Positions 11,101 through 19,834 of a stretch of 64,000 bases of DNA are shown piece after piece. Positions within the stretch are counted from its first letter, which is position 1. Each line of letters begins with the position of its first letter. Both the position numbers and the translations under genes were made by a program. This DNA comes from Parazoarcus communis SWub3 = DSM 12120 (GTDB lineage: Bacteria; Pseudomonadota; Gammaproteobacteria; Burkholderiales; Rhodocyclaceae): positions 172,846 to 236,845 of the forward strand of contig NZ_QKOE01000005.1 of NCBI RefSeq assembly GCF_003226565.1, in the 5' to 3' direction. The notes under the pieces were generated by a model. It saw only the letters and a program-made list of their open reading frames with translations, was not told the DNA's origin and made no database searches.

Positions 11101-11517
11101 TCACTTCCTCTTGCGGCTGATGGGCTGGCCGGCCTTTTCCCACTCGAACAGGCCGCCACGCAGGTTGTAGAGCTTTTCGAAGCCGGCTTTCTTCAGGGTG
11201 CCGATTGCAGAGGCAGAACGTGCGCCGCTGGCACAGCACAGGATGATGGGACGCTCCTTGAACTTCTCAAGTTCATTGCTGCGACGGGCGAGTTCCGATA
11301 GTGGGAGGTGGCGTGCGTTGGGGATGTGCCCCTGGCTGTACTCACCCTGGTCACGGACGTCCACGACCACCGCTTCTTCCCGGTTGATCAGTAATGTTGC
11401 CTCGATCGGGCTGAGCAGGCTCTTGTTGCCCTGATTACGGATGAAGTCGAACAGCAACCAGCCGCCAGAGACCGCGGCCAGGGCCGCCCAGATCAGATTG
11501 TCTTGCAGGAAATCCAC
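11101..11517 (-). CDS. Membrane-anchored rhodanese-like sulfurtransferase
   Basis: Predicted to carry sulfane sulfur as a persulfide. The 138-residue protein has one N-terminal membrane anchor (about residues 8-25) followed by a single rhodanese domain. The active-site loop is CCASGAR, with the catalytic Cys at residue 95 and an extra Cys at 94. VDVRDQGEYSQGHIPNA is the family's N-terminal signature. It is 20 bases downstream of a repressor with a persulfide-sensor cysteine pair and 2 bases upstream of grxC, which suggests that the group deals with sulfane sulfur or thiol stress. Confidence 0.92.
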   Translation of the reverse strand: MDFLQDNLIWAALAAVSGGWLLFDFIRNQGNKSLLSPIEATLLINREEAVVVDVRDQGEYSQGHIPNARHLPLSELARRSNELEKFKERPIILCCASGARSASAIGTLKKAGFEKLYNLRGGLFEWEKAGQPISRKRK

Positions 11518-11537
11518 GAAAAAGGTGCTCCGGAAGG

Positions 11538-11870
11538 TTAAGAGGTATGGGTCGGGGGAATGCCGCAGAAGACTTCCCGCATCAGGACGATCAACTGCAG
11601 GGTGCGTTGATCGCCCACCCGATAATAGACGCGGTTGGCGTCTTTCCGGGTCTGCAGGACGCCCTTGTCACGCAGGATCGCGAGATGCTGGGAGATATTG
11701 CTCTGTGATGTGCCGACCGCCTCGACGATATCCTGCACGCAGACTTCCTCGCTGCCAAGAACGCAGAGAATCTTGAGACGCAGGGGGTGGGCGATCGCTT
11801 TCAGCGCACGTGCTGCGGTTTCGATGTGCTCGTGCTTGTCGATCAGCTCGAAGATGTCTTGATTATTCAC
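11538..11870 (-). CDS. ArsR/SmtB-type repressor with a SqrR/BigR-like cysteine pair
   Basis: Winged-helix dimeric repressor, 110 residues from a GTG start (MNNQDIFELI). The frame is open upstream, but that part carries the promoter and has no homology. The recognition helix is TSQSNISQHLAILRDKG at about 54-70. Cysteines are at 36 (RLKILC), 44 and 102 (REVFC). The metal box of arsenic or cadmium sensors (two to three Cys in the third helix) is absent. The 36/102 pair has the same 66-residue spacing as the dithiol of SqrR and BigR, which sense sulfane sulfur by forming a polysulfide bridge. It heads the operon with the rhodanese gene. Sulfide sensing is an inference from these residues and the context. 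Confidence 0.85.
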   Translation of the reverse strand: MNNQDIFELIDKHEHIETAARALKAIAHPLRLKILCVLGSEEVCVQDIVEAVGTSQSNISQHLAILRDKGVLQTRKDANRVYYRVGDQRTLQLIVLMREVFCGIPPTHTS

Positions 11871-11896
11871 GTAAGGGCCGGTAGGGCAAAACCAAT

Positions 11897-11908
11897 AGTA
11901 TAAAATAC
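11897..11908 (-). promoter_or_regulatory. Promoter -10 and candidate operator of the thiol-sensor operon
   Basis: On the minus strand a good -10 box TATACT lies 27-32 bases before the GTG start. It overlaps a perfect inverted repeat GTAT-TTT-ATAC (11898-11908). A repressor bound there would cover the promoter, as expected for autoregulation. No convincing -35 box is visible. Confidence 0.45.
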
Positions 11909-12114
11909 CGCGTCGTCCTCCTGTGCGCCAGTTGAGCTGTCGCCAGCAGGCTGCCAATGTGCGCTTTTCCACCTTCTGACTGATGTCGACGTCTCATGTG
12001 CCCGTACGCTCTGTTTCCTTGTATCCCAGCCGGCAGGCTTGAGGTCTGTTGTGCGTGCGCCGAACGAGTGTGTCGGGTGAAGCGGGAGCCTCTGCCCAGA
12101 GGCGGGCGTCATTC

Positions 12115-13443
12115 ATGAGGGGAGTTCGACGCCTCGCTTTTGTGCTTGCAGGACTGGTCTGCCTCGGAGGTGCAGTTGGAGTGGCGCAGGTTCACGCGCA
12201 GGCCGCCAGTGGTGAGATTGATGAGCGCAAGGCGGATCTTGATGACCTCAAGCGGCGGATCCGCGATCTGCAGAAGGAGTTGTCGGAAACCGAGTCTACG
12301 CGTTCTGATGCGGCCACCGCGCTGGCCCAGGCAGAGCGAGAGGTGTCGCGGGTGGAACGTGAGCTTCGCAGGTTGCGCAATGAGCGTGCCGATGCTGCGC
12401 GCAAGCTTGCGTTGCTCGAGGCGGAGCAGCGTGAGGTGGAGGCGCGCATTGCCGCACGCCACGGCGAACTCGCAGAGTGGCTGCGCCGCTACTATCTGCA
12501 TGGGGGGACCGATGGGGTCGCCTCACTGCTGTCGGCGCGTGATCCGAATCAACTGGCTCGGGATGCGCACTATCTCGAGCATCTCGGACGTGCTCGCCTT
12601 GCGCTGATCGAGGGGCTGCGCAGTGATCTGCGCAGTAAAGCTGATCGAGCAGGCGAGATCGCCAGCCGCAGCGAGCGGTTGGCAGCGCTTGAGCAGTCGC
12701 AGCGGGCCCAGCAGGATGCGTTGAAGGCAACTCACGATCAGCGACGCCAGGCACTTGCCAAAATTGGCGAGCAACTGAAGGCTCAGCAGCGTGAGGTGTC
12801 AGCACTGCGTGCAGATGAGCAGCGCCTGGGCAGGCTGATCGAGACCTTGGCACGGCGGGCCCGGGAGCAGGCAGCGCGGCAGGCTGCTGCGCGTGCTGCA
12901 GCGGAGCGTCAGGCAGCGCAGGCTGCTCAGGCGCAGGCTCAGGGGCAGGTCCGAGCGCCGGCGCAAGGCGGTGCGGGCAGTCGGCGCTCGGAGCCCGTCG
13001 TTGGCGAAGTCAGACAGCTTGCCGGACCGACACCGACGGGCGTCAGCTTTGCGCAGATGCGTGGGCAGTTGCGATTTCCAGTACGCGGCGAACTCGTGGG
13101 ACGTTTCGGTGCTCAAAGAGCTGAAGGCGGCACCACCTGGAAAGGGGTGTTCATCCGCGCAGCCGGAGGGACCGAGGTGCGGGCGGTTGCGGCCGGCGAG
13201 GTGGTGTTCTCGGATTGGTTGCGCGGTTATGGCAATTTGCTGATCGTCGATCATGGTGGCGATTATCTGTCCATTTACGGCAATAACGATGCCTTGCTGC
13301 GCGAGGTGGGCGATGCGGTGCTGGGTGGCGACCCGATTGCCAGTGTCGGGGCAAGCGGAGGGGGCCCGGAATCGGGTTTATACTTCGAGATCCGCCACCA
13401 GGGGCGGGCGCTGGACCCGATGCAGTGGGTCAGGCTCAATTAA
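12115..13443 (+). CDS. envC: EnvC-like murein hydrolase activator
   Basis: Periplasmic coiled-coil protein expected to activate the amidases that split septal peptidoglycan. The start at 12115 (MRGVRRLAF) gives 442 residues with a signal peptide ending near VHAQA. Residues 30-250 are a long Glu/Arg/Leu-rich coiled coil, 255-325 an Ala/Gln-rich linker and 330-440 a LytM/M23 domain. The metal-binding positions of active M23 peptidases are replaced: the first His motif is GTTWKGVF and the HxH motif is YFEIRH. This matches the catalytically dead EnvC class. The protease gene follows by 54 bases on the same strand. Confidence 0.92.
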   Translation: MRGVRRLAFVLAGLVCLGGAVGVAQVHAQAASGEIDERKADLDDLKRRIRDLQKELSETESTRSDAATALAQAEREVSRVERELRRLRNERADAARKLALLEAEQREVEARIAARHGELAEWLRRYYLHGGTDGVASLLSARDPNQLARDAHYLEHLGRARLALIEGLRSDLRSKADRAGEIASRSERLAALEQSQRAQQDALKATHDQRRQALAKIGEQLKAQQREVSALRADEQRLGRLIETLARRAREQAARQAAARAAAERQAAQAAQAQAQGQVRAPAQGGAGSRRSEPVVGEVRQLAGPTPTGVSFAQMRGQLRFPVRGELVGRFGAQRAEGGTTWKGVFIRAAGGTEVRAVAAGEVVFSDWLRGYGNLLIVDHGGDYLSIYGNNDALLREVGDAVLGGDPIASVGASGGGPESGLYFEIRHQGRALDPMQWVRLN

Positions 13444-13497
13444 ATATGGCGGTGTGGTCTGTATGACCATGCCGCGGGTTTCTCCGATGGAGTGCGC

Positions 13498-14859
13498 ATG
13501 GCCAGCAGCAAACTGAAACAGCTTGGGCTCGTGATGACCGGTGTCTTTGCCGGGGTCATGATCAGTCTGAATTTCTCTGCCAACGCGGACAAGGTGACGC
13601 CTGCGCCGCTGCCCGTCGAAGAGCTGCGTGCCTTTGCCGATGTCTTCAACGCCATCAAGCAGGGGTATGTCGAGCCGGTTGAGGACAAGAAGCTGGTCAC
13701 TCATGCGATCAGTGGGATGTTGAGCGGGCTTGATCCTCATTCCGCTTACCTGGATGCCGAGGCATTCAAGGACCTGCAGGTCGGGACTCAGGGTGAATTC
13801 GGTGGTCTGGGAATCGAGGTTGGCATGGAGGACGGTTTCGTCAAGGTGGTGTCGCCCATCGAGGATACGCCGGCCTTTCGTGCCGGGGTCATGGCCGGCG
13901 ACCTGATCGTCAAGCTCGATGACACCCCGGTCAAGGGCATGAACCTGAACGACGCGGTCAAGCGCATGCGTGGCAAGCCCAAGACCGACATCACGCTGAC
14001 CATCATGCGCAAGGGGGAGGCGCGTCCCATTGTGCTCACCCTGACGCGTGAGGTCATCAAGGTTCAGAGCGTCAAGTCCAAGGTGGTCGAACCTGGCTAC
14101 GGCTACCTGCGTGTAGCCCAGTTCCAGGAGAACACCGCCAGTTCGGTGGTGCAGCATCTTGGCAAGCTTGCCAAGGAAGGCCCCTTGCAGGGGCTGGTGC
14201 TTGATCTGCGCAATGATCCGGGTGGCCTGTTGCACGGTGCGGTAGGGGTATCGGCGGCTTTCCTGCCAGCGAACACGGTGGTGGTGTCCACTGACGGTCG
14301 GGCCGAGGATGCCAAGCGTGAGTATCGGGCTGTACCGGAGGATTACCTGCGTGGATCCCGTGACGATTTCCTGAAGGGTCTGCCGGAGTGGGCGCGTGAG
14401 GTACCGATGGTGGTGCTGGTGAATGCAGGTTCTGCGTCAGCATCCGAGATTGTTGCGGGGGCCTTGCAAGACCATAAGCGGGCGGTCGTGATGGGGACTC
14501 AGACCTTTGGCAAAGGGTCGGTGCAGACCATCCTGCCGCTGAACAATACGACTGCCATCAAGCTGACGACTGCGCGGTACTATACGCCCAGCGGACGCTC
14601 GATTCAGGCCAAGGGGATTGAGCCTGACATCGTCGTTGAGGAGTCGGCGAACGGATCAGCCCGCCGTGTCCGAGAGGCTGATCTTCAGGGGCATCTGGGT
14701 AATGACAAGGACCCGGAGGCCGAGAGTAAGGCAAAGGCTGCAGGGGGTGAAGATGATGAGCCGTCGCCCCGTTTCGAACTGGCAGGAAAGGACGACTACC
14801 AACTGGGTCAGGCGCTCAACCTTCTCAAGGGGCTGCAGATCGTCCAGAATAAAAAATAA
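13498..14859 (+). CDS. C-terminal processing peptidase (S41 family)
   Basis: Exported serine protease of the Ctp/Prc family, which trims periplasmic and cell-wall-associated proteins. The chosen ATG has GGAG five bases upstream; a GTG at 13492 is the alternative. The 453-residue protein has an N-terminal signal or anchor (about 8-30), a PDZ domain (about 95-175) and the S41 core with the nucleophile segment GSASASEIVAGAL and the catalytic Lys in FGKGSVQ (about residue 339). The acidic C-terminal tail (about 395-435) is poorly conserved. It is in one transcription unit with envC, and in related systems such pairs control cell-wall hydrolases. Confidence 0.93.
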   Translation: MASSKLKQLGLVMTGVFAGVMISLNFSANADKVTPAPLPVEELRAFADVFNAIKQGYVEPVEDKKLVTHAISGMLSGLDPHSAYLDAEAFKDLQVGTQGEFGGLGIEVGMEDGFVKVVSPIEDTPAFRAGVMAGDLIVKLDDTPVKGMNLNDAVKRMRGKPKTDITLTIMRKGEARPIVLTLTREVIKVQSVKSKVVEPGYGYLRVAQFQENTASSVVQHLGKLAKEGPLQGLVLDLRNDPGGLLHGAVGVSAAFLPANTVVVSTDGRAEDAKREYRAVPEDYLRGSRDDFLKGLPEWAREVPMVVLVNAGSASASEIVAGALQDHKRAVVMGTQTFGKGSVQTILPLNNTTAIKLTTARYYTPSGRSIQAKGIEPDIVVEESANGSARRVREADLQGHLGNDKDPEAESKAKAAGGEDDEPSPRFELAGKDDYQLGQALNLLKGLQIVQNKK

Positions 14860-14882
14860 TCCATGCTATGAGGAGGGTCGTG

Positions 14883-15329
14883 ATGCGACGTGAAACCGCT
14901 TACAAGCTTGCTGGACGACGTCACGACCACCCGGTTGCCGGTGCAGGCATCGATAAACAGCGCGAAATCCGATTCAAGAAGTTGCCGCCGGGACAGGTGA
15001 ATCAGGCTTTGCGCGCGCTGGCCATGCTGAAGGGGTTGAAGGTGGAGCGCACCGGAGAGTACGCGCTGACGCTTCGCTATTCGGTGCTTGATTACAGTCT
15101 GGAAGCAATCGAGGATGGATTGCGCGACGCAGGCTTTACGCTGGATAACACCTTGTATTCAAAGCTGGTCCGGGCGCTGGTGTATTTCTGTGAGGAAACC
15201 CAGCGCCATAATCTGATTTCTCCAGAGCGTCTGATCAAGCAATCGAACGAAGTTTACGTTCAGGCTTGGTCTCACCACGAACATGGTGATCACGACGATA
15301 CGCCGCTTGATCTGCGCGAATACAAGTAG
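14883..15329 (+). CDS. Conserved protein of unknown function
   Basis: Not recognised as a named family. The start at 14883 is fixed by AGGAGG six bases upstream. The 148-residue product has no signal peptide or membrane segment. It begins with a basic stretch (RRETAYKLAGRRHDHPV), has a central part of mixed helix and strand (REIRFKKLPPGQVNQALRAL) and a His/Asp-rich tail (SHHEHGDHDDTP) that could bind a metal. The central part resembles a small ferredoxin-like fold (two beta-alpha-beta units), which is only an impression. It follows the protease gene by 23 bases and ends before a terminator, so it belongs to the envC transcription unit. Confidence 0.8.
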   Translation: MRRETAYKLAGRRHDHPVAGAGIDKQREIRFKKLPPGQVNQALRALAMLKGLKVERTGEYALTLRYSVLDYSLEAIEDGLRDAGFTLDNTLYSKLVRALVYFCEETQRHNLISPERLIKQSNEVYVQAWSHHEHGDHDDTPLDLREYK

Positions 15330-15377
15330 TTGGGGTCGGGCGGTCCGGCCCCCCGGTTTTCACCGCTTTTCAAGTAT

Positions 15378-15401
15378 GGGCTGCCCGGCGCAGCCTTTTT
15401 T
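15378..15401 (+). terminator. Rho-independent terminator after the envC-protease operon
   Basis: Stem GGCTG (15379-15383) with CAGCC (15391-15395), 7-base loop, followed directly by six T. It separates the three-gene unit from the MoeB/ThiF-like gene that starts 12 bases later. Confidence 0.7.
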
Positions 15402-15412
15402 GTCTCGAGTTC

Positions 15413-16168
15413 ATGCACATGAATGATGATCAATTGCTGCGTTACAGCCGACATATCCTGCTGCCCGAGATTGGTGTCGAGGGACAGGAGGCCATACTGG
15501 CGGCCCGGGTGCTGGTGATCGGTGCCGGTGGGCTCGGTTCGCCGGCTGCAATGTATCTTGCTGCCGCGGGGGTTGGTACCTTGGTGCTCGCGGATGGCGA
15601 TACGGTCGATCTGACCAATCTCCAGCGGCAGATCCTGCACAGCGCAGATGGGGTTGGCAGGCTGAAGGTCGAGTCTGGTCGGGATACCCTGCATCGCCTC
15701 AATCCGCTTGCCCATGTCGAGTTGCGCGCAACGCGGCTGGAGGGGCAGGCGCTTGAGGATGAGGTCGCAGCAGCCGATGTGGTGCTCGATTGCTGCGACA
15801 ACTTTGCGACCCGCCATGCGGTCAATCGGGCTTGTGTGAAGTTTCGCAAGCCGCTGGTCTCAGGTGCCGGTATCCGCTTTGACGGACAGGTGTCGGTCTT
15901 TGACCTGCGCAAAGATGACAGTGCCTGCTACCACTGCCTGTTTCCTGAGGGGGAGGACCTGGAAGAGGTCCGCTGCGCGGTGATGGGTGTGTTTGCACCA
16001 CTGGTTGGCATTATCGGGGCCACCCAGGCAGCAGAGGCGCTCAAGTTGATCGTTGGTTGCGGGACGTCGCTTGATGGTCGTCTGCTGCTGCTGGACGGGC
16101 TGGAGATGGAGTGGCGCAGTGTCTCGCTTGGGCGTGATCCGGGATGTCCGGTGTGTGGCTCGCGTTGA
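15413..16168 (+). CDS. MoeB/ThiF/HesA-family sulfur-carrier adenylyltransferase
   Basis: E1-like enzyme that adenylates the C-terminal glycine of a sulfur-carrier protein, either MoaD (molybdopterin) or ThiS (thiamine). The 251-residue protein has the ATP loop GAGGLGSPAA near residue 37, the LTNLQRQILH segment with the conserved Arg, and two zinc-binding pairs, CYHC and CPVC near the C-terminus. There is no rhodanese domain. Its neighbours do not decide between the two pathways; moeA at 0.8-2.0 kb shows that the cell makes molybdopterin. An alternative start is the ATG at 15419. Confidence 0.9.
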   Translation: MHMNDDQLLRYSRHILLPEIGVEGQEAILAARVLVIGAGGLGSPAAMYLAAAGVGTLVLADGDTVDLTNLQRQILHSADGVGRLKVESGRDTLHRLNPLAHVELRATRLEGQALEDEVAAADVVLDCCDNFATRHAVNRACVKFRKPLVSGAGIRFDGQVSVFDLRKDDSACYHCLFPEGEDLEEVRCAVMGVFAPLVGIIGATQAAEALKLIVGCGTSLDGRLLLLDGLEMEWRSVSLGRDPGCPVCGSR

Positions 16169-16177
16169 GCAGACGGG

Positions 16178-17272
16178 TCAGGTCTGGCGGGTTCGCGCAA
16201 GGACGCGAAAATCGTCGCCGATGCGGCGGATGTCCTGAATGTCCAGCCGTATGGCCTTATCGAGCTGGGTTAACTCAGCAAGGTTGAAGATGCCTTGAGC
16301 GTTGTCGCCAATAAGCATTGGGGCAAGATAGAGCAGCAACTCGTCCACGCAGCCTTCGCGCAGCAGTGATCCATTCAGCTTGAGACCGGCTTCAACATGG
16401 ATCTCGTTGAAGCCAAGCTGGCCGAGTTCGGTCATCAGACGCGGCAGATCAACCTTGCCGCTGGCATTGGGCAGGACCAGCAGTCGGTGCCCTGCATCCC
16501 TGAGCCAGGCCGATTTCACCGGATCGACTTCAGCGGTTGCAATCAACAGAGGGGCGCCTTGCAGGATACGGGCTTCCGGCGCAATCTCAAGTTTCGCATC
16601 GATCAGGACCCGCTGAGGCTGGCGGGTGCAGGGGACGTCTCGTACGGTCAGTTGAGGGTCATCCGCCTTGACGGTGCCGATGCCAGTCAGGATGGCGCAT
16701 GCACGTGCACGCCAACGATGGCCATCCTGGCGCGCGGCAGCGCCGGTAATCCATTGGCTGACGCCGTTGTGCAGTGCGGTCTTGCCGTCGATCGAACTGG
16801 CTGCCTTGAGCCTGACCCACGGGCGCCCCCGGGTCATCCGTGAAATGAACCCGATATTCAGTTCACGTGCTTCAGCCTCGAGCAGGCCGCAAGCGGTTTC
16901 GATGCCGTTTGCGCGCAGGCGCTCCAGGCCACGTCCTGCGACAACAGGGTTGGGATCGCTCATGGCCGCTACGACGCGGCTGATGCCGGCCGTAATCAGC
17001 GCATCGGCACAGGGGGGGGTGCGACCATGGTGCGAGCAGGGTTCAAGAGTGACGAACGCTGTAGCGCCGCTTGCCGCATCGCCAGCCTGGCGTAATGCCA
17101 GAACTTCGGCATGCGCTTCCCCTGCACGCTGATGCCAGCCTTCTCCAATGATCTGGCCATTCTTGACGATGACGCAGCCGACCCGAGGGTTGGGGGTCGT
17201 GGTCTCGAGGCCGCGCCGGGCCAGGGTCAGCGCCCTGGCCATGGCCGCGTGATCAGCTGCCGAAAAGGTCAT
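16178..17272 (-). CDS. ribD: Riboflavin biosynthesis protein RibD (deaminase/reductase)
   Basis: Bifunctional enzyme that deaminates and then reduces the pyrimidine intermediate of riboflavin synthesis. The start at 17272 ([15 protein letters not shown]) gives 364 residues; the frame is open further upstream, but that part lies inside nrdR. The deaminase zinc site is HAEVLAL (His54, Glu56) with Cys79 and Cys88 in [11 protein letters not shown]. The C-terminal reductase domain starts near [15 protein letters not shown]. It overlaps the end of nrdR by 20 bases. That order is common in proteobacteria and implies coupled translation. Confidence 0.95.
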   Translation of the reverse strand: MTFSAADHAAMARALTLARRGLETTTPNPRVGCVIVKNGQIIGEGWHQRAGEAHAEVLALRQAGDAASGATAFVTLEPCSHHGRTPPCADALITAGISRVVAAMSDPNPVVAGRGLERLRANGIETACGLLEAEARELNIGFISRMTRGRPWVRLKAASSIDGKTALHNGVSQWITGAAARQDGHRWRARACAILTGIGTVKADDPQLTVRDVPCTRQPQRVLIDAKLEIAPEARILQGAPLLIATAEVDPVKSAWLRDAGHRLLVLPNASGKVDLPRLMTELGQLGFNEIHVEAGLKLNGSLLREGCVDELLLYLAPMLIGDNAQGIFNLAELTQLDKAIRLDIQDIRRIGDDFRVLARTRQT

Positions 17273-17771
17273 GTTCGGAATCGGGCGGAGCTGTTTTGCT
17301 GCTGCCCTTGCCACGTCTGGGGCGAGTCTGGACTTCGCGGATGACGTCGGCAAATTCGTCGACATCGGCAAAGTTGCGATACACCGATGCAAAACGGATG
17401 TAAGCCACTTTGTCGAGTTGCTTGAGCTCCTTCATCACCAGTTCGCCGATCCGCTCTGTTGAGACTTCGTTTTCCCCCAGAGAGAGCAGGCGAGCCTCAA
17501 TGCGGTCGACCGCGGCTTCGAGTGCTTCGGTCGTCACAGGACGCTTGCGCAAGGCCAGCTTCATGCTGCCCAGCAGCTTAGTGTGATCGAAGTCGCTGCG
17601 GCTGCCGTTGCGCTTGACGATGTGCGGCATCTTGAGATCAATGCGCTCATAGGTCGTAAAGCGCTTGTCGCAGGCGGCACAGCGACGCCGACGACGGACC
17701 ACGTCGCCGTCGTCGTTTTCGCGGGTGTCGGTTACCTGGGTGTTGGGATCACCACAGAAAGGGCATTTCAT
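17253..17771 (-). CDS. nrdR: Transcriptional repressor NrdR
   Basis: Nucleotide-sensing repressor of ribonucleotide reductase genes. The 172-residue protein has the zinc ribbon with Cys3, Cys6, Cys31 and Cys34, followed by the ATP-cone domain ([15 protein letters not shown] onward). The C-terminal 20 residues are a less conserved basic tail ([11 protein letters not shown]). It lies between glyA and ribD on the same strand, a common gene order. No NrdR box pair was recognised in the window. Confidence 0.96.
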   Translation of the reverse strand: MKCPFCGDPNTQVTDTRENDDGDVVRRRRRCAACDKRFTTYERIDLKMPHIVKRNGSRSDFDHTKLLGSMKLALRKRPVTTEALEAAVDRIEARLLSLGENEVSTERIGELVMKELKQLDKVAYIRFASVYRNFADVDEFADVIREVQTRPRRGKGSSKTAPPDSEHDLFGS

Positions 17772-17825
17772 GATTTCAAGGCAGGTGCGGCAAGCAGGCT
17801 TGAAGCTGCCCGCCGCACGGACCGA

Positions 17826-19076
<1,251 letters not shown>

Positions 19077-19189
19077 GGAACGAACTCGAAGGTGATGGTT
19101 TTAAAAGCGGATATTAACACGCGTCGCGCGGTCGTCCGACAGTGTTCTAAGTGCCAATGGTGCTCTGCGCGATCGCTGCAACGAGGGGG

Positions 19190-19834
19190 CTATGCGTTTG
19201 AGAGTTCGTCGCGGGCGTCGTCGCTCAGATGGTCCTGATCGGCCCAGCGCAGCATGCGCCATCCAGTGGCGTCGTGGGCGATCCAGTTCAGTGCGGCGTT
19301 GGGGATGCCAAAATTACGGTGTGCGTCCAGTGCCATGCCAGTGGCCAGGCGGTGAGCGATGTCGAGCACGCCGCCGTGGGTGACGATGAGGATCTGTCGT
19401 CCTGCATGACGCGCCACAATGGTGTCCAGTGTGGCAGCAATCCGTTTGGCAAATAGGCGCAGGCTTTCGCCTTCGCCGGGAAAGGAGAAGTCCAGTTCCC
19501 GTGAGTGAAATCGTTGGTAGGCTTCTGGGTAGGTCTGTGCCGCCTCGTCGTAGGTCATTCCCTGGAATGCGCCATAGTGGCGTTCGCGCAAACCACGTTC
19601 GAACCCGACTGTCAGGCCCAATACTGCACTGGCCGCCTCAGCCGTCTGGCGGGCACGAAGCAGGTCGCTGCAATACACCGCATCGAAAGCATGTGTCGCG
19701 AGTCGTGAGGCGGTTGCCTGCGCCTGGATATTCCCCGTCTCGTTCAGGGGAATGTCCAGGTGTCCCTGCAGGCGGCGCTCGGCGTTCCAGGCCGTTTCGC
19801 CGTGGCGGACGAGGCACAGGTGGGTGGTGCTCAC
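19190..19834 (-). CDS. Histidine phosphatase family protein (PGM/CobC-like)
   Basis: Phosphatase with a phosphohistidine intermediate. The 214-residue protein opens with LVRHGETAWN (nucleophile His11) and has the acid segment RERHYGAFQG and the second catalytic His in VTHGGVLD. It may act as a phosphoglycerate mutase-like, alpha-ribazole or other small-molecule phosphatase; sequence alone does not say. Its ATG overlaps the stop codon of the upstream TRAP permease gene by 4 bases, so it is translated with the transporter operon and may act on something linked to the imported substrate. Confidence 0.88.
   Translation of the reverse strand: MSTTHLCLVRHGETAWNAERRLQGHLDIPLNETGNIQAQATASRLATHAFDAVYCSDLLRARQTAEAASAVLGLTVGFERGLRERHYGAFQGMTYDEAAQTYPEAYQRFHSRELDFSFPGEGESLRLFAKRIAATLDTIVARHAGRQILIVTHGGVLDIAHRLATGMALDAHRNFGIPNAALNWIAHDATGWRMLRWADQDHLSDDARDELSNA

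Noticed and set aside
11538-11870. Arsenic or metal sensing by the ArsR-type repressor
   Set aside because: The metal box is missing, and the neighbours are a rhodanese, grxC and secB, not metal-resistance genes. The cysteine spacing fits thiol sensors better.
12115-13443. An active M23 metallopeptidase
   Set aside because: The zinc-binding His and Asp positions are substituted; the coiled coil and context fit an EnvC-type activator.
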